Assembly: GCA_030435675.1 (NCBI GenBank)
Contig: CM059625.1
Coordinates: 9,796,001 to 9,860,000, forward strand
From: Steinernema hermaphroditum
Lineage: Eukaryota > Nematoda > Chromadorea > Rhabditida > Steinernematidae
Direction: 5' to 3'
Length of the DNA stretch: 64,000 nt
A program made the translations under genes and the position numbers. Below the pieces are notes generated by a model that saw only the letters and a program-made list of their open reading frames with translations, did no database searches and was not told the origin of the DNA. Below, piece after piece: positions 54,701-64,000 of the stretch; the stretch's first letter is position 1; each line of letters opens with the position of its first letter.

Positions 54701-57700
54701 CGTACGAGAAAAGAAAGATATCACAACGAAATATAGGCGTTCCTTACAGCCCCATCGACCGCGCGCTCAGCGTCTCTGCGATGCAAAGCTCTAACAGCGA
54801 AAGCGCTATCAGCTACCGTAATCATTCGGCACCCCCGTCGCACGGTCATTATTAAAACCCTTTTGCGAACAACACTTTTTAGCGACCGTCGCGATCATGT
54901 TTAATTAGAGGTGATTTTGACGTGCGACCGCAAATTAATCATCAACCTCGATCAAAAGAGGAAGTTAAAGGAAAACGAAAACAACTAACGGTGCATAGGC
55001 AGAATCGAGTAGCTGGGCGGAATCGGCGAAATAAGGCCCAGGTTCGCTTGTTGGGACGTCAGTGTTACGGGTGTTAAGTGATATGGATGGCTTCGGCCGA
55101 AAATCTTGGATGAAAGGATGTTCAGCTGACAACACTAGCAATCACTCGGTCACCTCACAAGGGAGCCGATTTTTCATGAGGGGCGAATTTATACTGTAGG
55201 AGGTGATGGTCCTGTCTAGCTGACTGCTGGGCTCTGCAAAACGTACGCAACGCAAGGCTACCGTACGCAGATCGGATGTGACAAGGCGTGCGTGCCAGCT
55301 GTCAACACGGAGACCGATTTTTCCTCGGGGGTTCGAAACACACACACACACGAACTGATGGGACACTGTCTTCAACACTTGTGAATCTCATCAATCTTCG
55401 TCTTTGCGAAGTGCGCGTCGTTCGAACGCGCGTGTCTTGTCTCTGTGGTGCGCGTGAAACGCCCCAAAGGCGACACGCCCCTAACCTTTGGCTTGCACAA
55501 TGGCGTCACAAAAGTGAGCCCCTTGACGACGCGTGGCTACCTCATGAGTTTGCCTTTTACCCGTTGAAAGCATCAAACCTAGAGTGCAAATGAATGATCA
55601 AGAGACAGAAGACATCGCGTCAGCAGACAAATGAATCTCTTCCGCCGCACTAATTACCGGAGTGATGTTCATGAAGCGGAAAGTTCGCACATCGCAACTC
55701 CCCCTCTTCACTTCGCCTTCCATTCGCTCAAAAAATTGTTGGAGTCACAGTCAATTAATGTCAAACCGCTAAGGAAATCATACAGTTCTCTTGCCACTGC
55801 TCACTAAGACCTAAACCCCCCGAGCTTCTTTTGTGTCATCAAATAACGCTTTCTGTGCAGACACCGATATGTCCTGATGAAACGACACGATGCATCGATG
55901 GTGACTGCGCGAAGACGGAGGGTCTACCTACGCCTTATATCCACTTAGAGAGAAGTAAGAGATCGTTATCAGCAGGTTGTTACATTGATCGATTGCCTCT
56001 CGCGACAAAACCACCGCTATACAATGTTGAAGATGAGTCAGTGGAGACGTTCCCGCATGATCCCCTAGTGTCGCAGTTCCGATCTACCAAGTCGCTGTTT
56101 ATGCATTTCGCTGGAGGGTGCCACAGTGAACTGACATGCAACGGATGGTGATAAATCAAAATCCATTAGCGGCAAACAGGTTGTACGGAGAATACTAACA
56201 TGTTTCTTCAGCACCTTTCTAAAATAACAACCCACTCACGTTTTAGTATTACGGTAAAACTTCGCTGCAGGCGCTCAAGTAGGAAAATTATGAAATATTG
56301 CTCAACGAACAGAGTAAGTGAAATGAGCGAGGGAGAGTTGCCAGGAAGAGAGGACGATCGAGACGATAGCGCGGGTTGAAAACGATCTGCTGCACTGAGC
56401 GGCGGTTTGCCACCTTTAAGAAGGCGCTGATTCAATTATCCGAATTAATGCTACACCACTGTTTGTTATCTCAACACTTAACATGATTAGATCAAATTAA
56501 CGTGAGTGTTTGATGAATTGTAGCGAAAATGAAATCGACGGCGACTAATTCTCGCGATCACCGGAGAAGTTCGCGCTCAGAAGAGCGTTCGTCTCTAGTA
56601 AACGCAACATCCTCTTCATTTTTTTTTGTGGTCTTTCATTCGATATGACTCAGCCCCTCGTCCCGAGATCATAAACTATCGTCTGCGATGCTATTGGATC
56701 AATGTGACACTTCATCAAAGACTTCCAATTAGGAGTACCGTAATCTCAACTAGTAAACGAGAACGTGAGAGCGACAGCGAACGGTAGGTCCGTGATGGGA
56801 ACAGAACGAAAACAGCCTCCGGCACTGCGCGAGATGTTGACGTTGTGAGATCGCTTTGCAATCAACGGTCAAAGTATGTCATACTGTAAGAATACAGCCC
56901 CAGGCAAAAGCCTTCCCAAAGTCCTTACCCAAATTAGGAAGGGGACGAGATGGGGCATCTAATCTCAAGTTGTAGTGCTAACAATCTGATCATCAGGACC
57001 AGAAGTCGTCACGAGTTGATGAAAGTTGTGCAACGGTTGCATAACTCGCGCAGCACTCCTAATTACTGTCGCCGCAGTGCGGAGGAAAACCACTTACCCG
57101 ACGGTTCCTTCTTGCCTTCGACGGGATTCACAGGCGTTATAGAAGGAAAACCATTTAACCCGACAGCAGGCATTCCCATCGACCACTGATTGTACCACTG
57201 CCCGGAGGAGTACCTGCAAAGAGACGCATTGAAATAATTCGTGTAGAAGAATGCTTACCTGAGAGCCCGATCATAAAACTCATTCTGCATTGCTTGTTGT
57301 TCTTTCTTTGCGGCTAAGTTTCTTAAGACTCGATTAATCGACGAAACCTGCAATATGCAACATAAGGTTTCTCTTTTCCATGCGCGTAAATTAGATTAAA
57401 AAACTAACACGCAACAGAAAGCTTTAAAGAGCGTGTTAAAGACTTACACTCGGAATAGTGTCTTGCGAGCACACTTTTTCGCCCAACAGTTTGTCACGAA
57501 TTTCCCACGCGAAGATTGACGGTTGCTCCCGTTTGTAGGCTTCTATTTTCGCGCAGACACTGCTGGTGGCCACGCGAGGTTTTGATCCACCAATGGCGCG
57601 AGGTCGTATTGTTCCGGACTCGTAGTACCGACAAAGGATTTTGGAGACGCAGCTGAAAGAAAGAAACGTGAACGTTGAAGGAAGGGGAAGTTCTCCGAGC

Positions 57701-60700
57701 GAAGTCAAATGCCAAGTAAGAGGTCGAAACGGCTCGACGTGCCTGCTTGTACGCTCTTAGCTTCAAAAAGAAATGCCCTAATTGAGTGGACACACAATAT
57801 CGCGTGATCCTTTCAAAGTGTGCAGACTCAAATTGACCGTTCGACTACCGCCTTGACGTCATACAAGACGTTTTTTTCTGTGTAAGACAAAAAACTACTG
57901 GCCTCATCTGAAAAAAAGCAACATACAGTGTTCTCAACAGCTCACAAATTGTGAATAAATAAGAGAAAGAGTTGGATGAGCTATACGCTCAAGAGTGTGT
58001 CGTTTTGTTGCACAGGGCGTATTCCTTATGGTGAATATCCTACTATACTCTTCATCTATCTTTTTTAAACTACGTTTAAAAAGTACGCAATCTATCCGAC
58101 ACATTTCATGCAATGTTGCTCTATAAATAAGCCTTGGCTAATTGTAGTATTGCTCATACCACTAAACTACAAACGCCTTTGCTCAGTGCTTCCGCTGGTT
58201 TGCTCTCTGCAGGGAACGTAAATGGACTCACCCATTCGAAACTTGGAGAATGCGCGAAATGTCGCATGGTCGAGCACCCTGATGGGCCAAATCAACAATT
58301 TTCTGGCGAGTTGCATCCGGTAGTGGACGTCCGTTGACGAAAACACCACCTAGCTGGTTGACTCCAGTGTGACCTGAATCTGAAATATCCATGGTTAGAT
58401 TGTCAAAATGCAACGACAAATATCTAGAATTATGAGTTGTTTCGTTTGCAGTATGCAAAGCACTCCGAACAAACAAATTATTTTTGGTTTTCCGTATGAA
58501 CAATGTTTTCAAGGCTTCTAACTAGTCTAGTTTCGATTCCTATTAGCTGAATACGGTTTTGTAACACCTACGATTCACTCCTAAACGTAAATCTAAATGA
58601 AGATGAGAATGGCCGCGATTTTTAGCCGGTTTTCGCTTTAGAAGTCATATTAAGCGGATAGTGTCACGAATAAACAATTTTTCAAAAACCTTTTCGTAAC
58701 AGTTTTCGAGGAAATTATTGGCAAACTCAGATGTCGCGACATTGCCAAGATTTTGTGATATAATACCCCTTACCCGGAGGCAATTGTTTGTATTCTGCCA
58801 TTTGTATATTACACGTCAGCTGTGGCTCTGGCTTTTAACATCTAGTTTCGATTCCTATTGGAGTTCGTTTTCTTTTGTTTCTGGTCAATTCCAAAATAAC
58901 ATTTTTTGTAAGTACGAATTTTATTTGAAAACAAGATTGGACGAGCCCTAGCTGACCCTATATTCCTTGTTGGCCTTGCATGAGCAACAAAACTATAAGA
59001 TGGTAAACGTAAAATACAGAAGAACATGAATGCCCCGAGGTGGAATCGAACTCCGATATCAAAACGGCTTCTTGCACCACACAATGAGTCACAAGCAACT
59101 ACAAAGAGTCTGCGAATTGATTCTTTGTAACGCTTTCGCAAATTATCGCTACTATCCTTGTTTATGCTTGAAATCATTTCATTCATTTCAAATGACGTTC
59201 CCGCAGTTTGTGCACACACTGCGTTTCGACTATTGTCTTAGAAGTCAAGCAGATTATAGGCCCTGTGGCCTCCCATCCGTAATCCTGGGTTGTCTTGATT
59301 GATGACCATCGAGTGAGTCGATGCCCGTCATGGTTTTCCACCGCGTAATCCGATCGGATTTTCGAATTAACTACCAAGTCAAATTGCAATTATCAGATAT
59401 CTCTTCAATGTTCGCGTCTAGCCAAAGCAGCAGGTTGTTGCCGTTAGCCGAGCGATAACTATAATGGAGTCAACCTGCCGCTTTTGTTAATGGGATTGCG
59501 TTTCCGGGTCAGGTCACACGAAAAGCTCTCGCTGCTGTCTCGTGCGCTCTCCGCGCGCACCACTGCCTCACACTAGTTATCGTACACCCTCATCTGTTGA
59601 AATGTTTTCTTTGCCATTTAGGAATGGTGCACCATAAATAAGCTTTACTCCAAGTAAATAAAGCTAAAAGAGAATAAATGAATGATCAATTTAGAATTTT
59701 TTAAATATCAATGTGCAAATTAAAATGTGAGGATTTGCAAAGTAATACAGTATAGTGTTGAACAAATGGCGCACTATACTGAAAAGCTAATACCCCTCAA
59801 ATTAGATTTCCTCATAGACGATAGGTCCCTCGTGAAGCTAAAAAAGGACCGACATAGGTTGAAGCAAATTCATTTCCATATTGCGATCGGAAAGACAAAG
59901 AGAGTCGCCGTATGTTTAAGCGGATTACTTAAGGAAACGTTTTCAGGATTAGACCGTATGCTGCGCAGTTGCGGCGCCTTGCTGCGATTGAAGATGGCGC
60001 TGCGGGGGTGCGGACACGTGAGGCCCGCATTGTCATCGATAGCTTCCGACTCTCAGTAGGTGGTCGTTCGCGTAACGGCTAAGCGATAAACAAGCGGGCG
60101 AGGTGAAGAGCCCTCTTGAGGTAACTACTTAAGTCAATTGTGATTATTCTCGCACCAAAACAAAACGCTACTGTAAGTAATAGTGTGGGTAGCTGCACGC
60201 AATTGTTGCAACGGTGTCCTTGGGATCGGCTCCCGCCGACGACTACAACTGCAAGGATCGAATTTCACTGGCTTCCCGCTAATCTTGGGATCAACTAAGA
60301 TCATAGAAATGCCGTACTATTATTGGCGTTGGTAATTACCGCGCGGTAGACAGAAAGGCTCGCGTGAGTAAGGGTGATATTGTGTTGCCTAGTTCATCAT
60401 AATAACTGATGAATGGAGGGATGAGAGAGCGCTCCGGTCTACTGGTCATATCCCATCAGCTAATTGGATTTAATTACCGCCAGCCTTGACTCTCTCGTCA
60501 GCGCCATTATCGCCACATCGGCGTTTGATCCAAGCCGCGGCTTGCAAACTTCACACAAACGTTGTCACAGACAACTCCCCGACTACGGTAATCGTTTCTA
60601 GCATAAAAGTCGCAAACGAAATGATAAATACCGTCCACGGGAAAATTGTTTTTTAAATGATTGAATTCTTGATTTCTGCTGTCTGCTAGCACCGCCAATA

Positions 60701-61619
60701 ATAAAGTACGATAAGCTTCGACTGATAAAAGCAATGCAGTCGGTCCCCACCATGCCACCCCTATGCAAATTATGAGGGTGGCTGAATTCGAATCGCAGCG
60801 CCACTTAACGGCCTTCAAGGCGACAAATAACCGTTCATTTTTATTGGCTTCGTGTGACGGAAAAAGAGACAAAGTGCTCTACGGCGAGGAGAACTCTGGG
60901 AACACGCATGCACCTCTTCTCTGTCGTCATCTTTGGAGGAGAACGGTCGTTTTCGCGACGTTTTCGTTGTTCAATCGACGGCGGCGATTCGCAAATCGCA
61001 ACCCGTGAAACGCGCGGAAGCTGTCAGCGACAGATTGGAGCTCCAATTAGGCGTCGACAAGCCCGTCTCTCCCTCCTTTTCTTTCACATTCTCCTCGCCC
61101 GCTCGACCCTCTAAGCAATTCAACAACGGAACGTGTCTCCATTCTCCCGCTTCCGATGACATTGATACATTATGCATGTTGTCGCCATACCCAAAGTTGA
61201 CAAAATCCCCAATCTTCACTTTAGCGGATTCCGTTTTGTTAACCTCTCACACTTCATTACCATATATATTTGGGACGTCGAGATAACAGAGTTACGGCGA
61301 AATCCCTAGAGACTATCTAAGGACTATTAATTTACGAGATGTTGTCACCTCGACGGACTCTAATAAGGGACGTCAAACGGCTAGCGCTTCGTTTAATTTG
61401 CATTAAAATTTGAATTTTAGATAGAGCGAAATATCGAAATAAATTGTCTAACGATTAATTGAATTTTGTCCAACACAATATCGCAGTTGGTAACGGGAGC
61501 ACAATGGTAACATATAATCACAGCCGAGCATCGTCAGCGAATAATAGATACCAGAAAAGAGGAAACCAACCTCGAGAAGGCATCACGTTCTGGTCATGTT
61601 CGTTAGGGTAGCTCCCCAT
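51753..61619 (-). CDS. vab-3: Pax6 orthologue (VAB-3): paired domain plus homeodomain transcription factor
   Basis: Master regulator of head, eye and neuronal fates. Exon 1 (61619-61571) reads [16 protein letters not shown] and lies 13 nt after TTATTTCAG, a likely SL acceptor. Exon 2 (58379-58232) gives [20 protein letters not shown] to ILQVSN. The exon at about 57660-57445 gives [20 protein letters not shown] to CSQDTIPS. The next (about 57350-57262) gives [18 protein letters not shown]. Exon 57213-57094 is the linker. After a 2.9-kb intron, about 54174-54018 gives [14 protein letters not shown] and the homeodomain start ([18 protein letters not shown]). Then come [20 protein letters not shown] (about 53970-53886) and [20 protein letters not shown] (from about 53291). 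The homeodomain carries Q50-to-S (WFSNRR), as in Pax proteins. The Pro/Ser/Thr-rich tail spans three exons, with a Gln run, and stops at 51753. Every visible join is in phase. The Pax6 call is firm; exon 1 is inferred. Confidence 0.93.
54495..54576 (-). CDS. mab-18: Internal alternative first exon of Pax6 (paired-less, MAB-18-like isoform)
   Basis: The minus strand starts ATGATGATG at 54576 and reads [27 protein letters not shown], then a donor G|GTATGTG at 54495/54494. It leaves phase 1, exactly as the preceding Pax6 linker exon does, so it can splice to the [10 protein letters not shown] exon at about 54174. The product would contain the homeodomain and tail but no paired domain. Known: in C. 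elegans the same locus makes VAB-3 and the homeodomain-only MAB-18 from an internal promoter. That this exon is the counterpart is inference from position, phase and intact start. Confidence 0.62.
54577..57093. other. Large Pax6 intron, probable site of an internal promoter
   Basis: 2.5 kb separating the paired-domain half from the homeodomain half of Pax6. Candidate regulatory sequence includes AT-rich homeodomain-type sites (TTTAATTAGAGG at about 54899, CAAATTAATCATC at about 54930). The open frames at 54613-56151 have no domain. It is the expected position of a MAB-18-type promoter. Confidence 0.4.
58380..61570. other. Pax6 intron 1 (about 3.2 kb) with a tRNA-like relic
   Basis: This region separates the inferred first coding exon from the paired-domain exon. 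Frames at 58718-60872 lack domains. A tRNA-like minus-strand stretch lies at 59031-59100. An in-frame ATG at 58392 sits inside the TTTCAG-bearing end of this intron, so an alternative reading starts translation there and makes this region promoter. Confidence 0.45.
59031..59100 (-). other. tRNA-like relic (possible SINE or tRNA pseudogene)
   Basis: The minus strand has a box-B-like GAGTTCGATTCCACC and ends CCTCGGGGCA like a tRNA 3' half. A D-arm-like GTGACTCATTGTGTGG lies upstream. The 5' acceptor strand does not pair with TCGGGGC, and the anticodon and T stems are poor. It cannot be a functional tRNA as read. Confidence 0.25.
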
Positions 61620-64000
61620 CGGATGTTAAGCTGAAATAAGAATTCATAGGTTTAATAAGCATGGCATTATATATCACAGAAGTTTTTTTCCCTACAAAGA
61701 CAAGAATGTATTTGGAGAAATCATTTCAGAAAAATAGTATCTAACAGAATATTGGAGTGAAATGGTGGTGGAGTACCTTTCAGCAAATGGCCCAACATTT
61801 TCGTAGCGGTGGCACCGTCGGCGTGAGCATAAATCGGGCAAGATCGCCGATAAGGCTCACAGCCATGCTGGCACTTAGATCGGGCCAGCTTTGAGATGGC
61901 TGACTGAAAGCGGCCCGACTTTGCCGAGAATAGCGTCGCTTCGATAAAGCACAAAAAAAGTATGTGAGTGTGGTACATGGAAAGATGGTAGGGCGAGAAG
62001 CGGCCATCCTCACTCACTCGGAGGGCCTCCTTTTCGCACTCACTGGACGTCGAATAGAGATTTCAGTATTTGAGCAGTTGAGGCGTAAAATCAAATGATT
62101 TTACTAAACTGAAAGCGCGAGAACGCAAACTAATCAAGCGTATTCGAGCAGATCCGTAATCCAAAACGGTCGCGCGACGCCGCTTTTTGTTTTTCCTTCT
62201 TTTTGCACTCGCGCGCGCTATTCTCGTAACGCTTCGATGCCTCCGGAGCTTCGACGCGTTGAGGGCCTCAGTCAGTTTTCCGATGTGCTGCTCGGGCTAC
62301 GCTACCGCTACGTCGCTTCCAAGCCTGCCACCACCAGTTCCCTGCCCCTTTGGGGTGTTTCCACTCACCCGAAAATAATACCTTTAATTAGATCAAAACG
62401 CAAATTTGCATAAGAGACAGAAAAAGTTGTTGCTTGAATGCGCAACGACACGAATGATTTGATGCTGTGTGATGCATGCACCTGATAGGGAAAACGCGCA
62501 CAGCGGCGCACGCGCCTTTTTTGGTGATGTTCAGCTTAGAACCGCCTCTTCCTCAACGTTAAAGGCAGAGGCACCTCCAGCCGCCCAATCGTCGATGCGC
62601 CGGTACGGTAACTCGCCCCGCCCACCCGGACGCGGCGCGTACCCTCTATGATGTTGTGCCGCCAGTTGTCTCGTTAACGCGTCTATGACAGTTGCTCGAG
62701 TTGTTTCACACCATTCGCGATTCAGATATTCGCCTACTCAAAAAGGCGCAAGCAGCTATTCAGAATGCTTCAAAACGTTTCAGAAGCATTTACTAACCGA
62801 TCGCATTAACCAAACTGCAAAAATTAAGTTAACTATGAAATTGTAAACGGCACAACGCACAGCGTAGATAAAAAGATGGCTAAACCGTCTATTGGATAGA
62901 TTGATTGCCGTCGCTTTTGAAATGTCAAAGTAAGCGGGGAAGGCGAGGTAAACGTAACCAAGGGACGCCTATTTGTTGTTGAGTAATTTGTCCGGGACCG
63001 TCAATTACCGCGTCAACGGAAAGTTCTCGTCTACTGTATATGTCATGTAAGTGTCGTATAGGTGGGCAGATGTGATCTTGTGATAAAAGAGATTTTGATC
63101 AGATCGCACGTCGTCGGAGAAGATGTCATCGCTGTGGTGCGCAGACCGACCTCATCTTCCGGTCGCCAGGGGAAATTCATAAATGGTAAAATTCGTCCTG
63201 TTTGCTGTTTTGCACTACTGCCAAAATGAAGACAAGTAACTGCCAGGAGCGAAGCAAGTGACCAATCGATGCTGTCGAAACGAGAGCTCGGCAAAAGCGC
63301 GCCGCCGGGCCGAAATTGAGCCTTTGTTCGGTGCGCCACGCGGGACGGGGATTAAGACTTGTAATGCTTCCAAAAACAGTCTTCCAACAAAGAATAATTT
63401 ACTAGCTCCCTGTTGCCGAGCGATCATTTTCAGGTAGCAGGTGGCTGGCCAGTCCGTTAGTCAGGGCAACACTCAGGGTGGGTCATCGTCGCCATCTTCA
63501 AATCCACCGACCGATGCAGTCGACCGTAATCTAATTGCGAATTGTTGTCCACGTCTCAGGGCCCAACATCTCGCGCCCGCACTCTCCCGTTCGCCGCACG
63601 CCGTGACGACATTCCTCCAAACGGGCTCTCTACAGTCTCTCGAAAGAAGCAGTTCTTCTTGTTGAGAAGCTGTTCAACTCAAAAGCATCTATGATGACTT
63701 CTCTCAAGAATCCATGACGAGTTTGTTTACCAGATCAGGATTCATTCGGGTGTAATAAATTCGTTGTCCTTAACGCGCCCCAGAGACAAAGGATAATTGA
63801 GGGGTCAACAATAACAATCGCGACATTATTAACTGAAGGCATGAGTTCTAATACCCTCGGTAATTAATTTTAGACGAGGAATAAGATGCATCGAAAGAAA
63901 ACAAAACTTGTGACGTAATATCCGACGTCAAAACGTGTGTCAACACGCGAATACGGTAGATATGACTTGTTGAGGTTTCTGCATCTTACCAATTACGGTA
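61620..64000. other. Region upstream of Pax6, no gene supported
   Basis: 2.4 kb with moderately GC-rich patches. A minus frame at 61721-62017 begins with a possible signal peptide (MYHTHILFLCFIEATLFSA) and has a donor-like end. However, splicing from there to the Pax6 first exon puts a stop codon in frame. A plus frame at 63441-63665 (Ser/Gln/Pro-rich, after TTTTCAG) is a weak exon candidate. Most of this is likely Pax6 promoter. Confidence 0.4.

Noticed and set aside
59220..59345. 5S rRNA-like stretch (AAGTCAAGCAG...GGCCC...ATCCTGGGTTGTCTTG)
   Set aside because: It is short, missing the 5' half and the stem complement. The resemblance is too weak to call a 5S gene or pseudogene.
61721..62017. 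Signal-peptide-like minus frame as an upstream Pax6 exon
   Set aside because: Splicing its donor to the next acceptor (61632) produces an immediate in-frame TAA.

Overview
This window looks like a gene-dense piece of a nematode chromosome. Introns are mostly 40-60 nt with GTAAG-type donors and TTTCAG acceptors. Several start codons sit just after a TTTTCAG/ATTTTAG-like acceptor, as expected for spliced-leader trans-splicing. The genes match typical worm families: TWK channel, stargazin-like, Ig-EGF, AAT transporter, FAT desaturase, BBS-4, HSP-25 type and VAB-3/MAB-18. The genus cannot be named from sequence alone. The compact introns and moderate GC would suit a rhabditid or tylenchine-clade worm, and it is not a close Caenorhabditis match.

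Layout. 1-1280: 5' part of a two-pore K+ channel (-), running off the left edge. 2222-3391: stargazin/claudin-like four-TM protein (-). 4016-5875: neuregulin-like signal peptide-Ig-EGF-TM protein (-). 6684-8877: secreted PAN, mucin-like and thrombospondin-like matrix protein (-). 9731-12097: MTMR9/MTM-9 pseudophosphatase (-). 12924-15478: LAT-type amino acid transporter (-). 17817-19480: BAAT/acyl-CoA thioesterase (-). 20930-23055: FAT-1/FAT-2 type desaturase (-). 23657-27326: BBS4 (-). 29003-29729: small heat shock protein (+). 33822-39417: ESE/ELF3-type PNT, AT-hook and ETS factor with two alternative terminal exons (+). 43.2-47.7 kb: repeat-rich stretch with an inverted-repeat MITE, a 1.2-kb foldback element, orphan exons and a copine-like fragment. 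48352-49405: DRAM/Frag1 family protein (-). 51753-61619: Pax6/vab-3 (-), about 9.9 kb. 61.6-64 kb: no convincing gene.

The genes do not form an obvious pathway. They are individually regulated housekeeping, neuronal, developmental and ciliary genes.

The strongest observations are these: (1) two phase-compatible, mutually exclusive last exons that each complete the ETS domain of one transcription factor, the first with its own AATAAA; (2) an internal first exon in Pax6 that splices in phase to the homeodomain exons, predicting a paired-less MAB-18-like isoform; (3) a neuregulin-architecture ligand; (4) an RFX/X-box-like site just upstream of BBS4; and (5) a large diverged foldback element. 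All coordinates and splice joins were read by eye. Exons described as 'about' may be off by a few bases.
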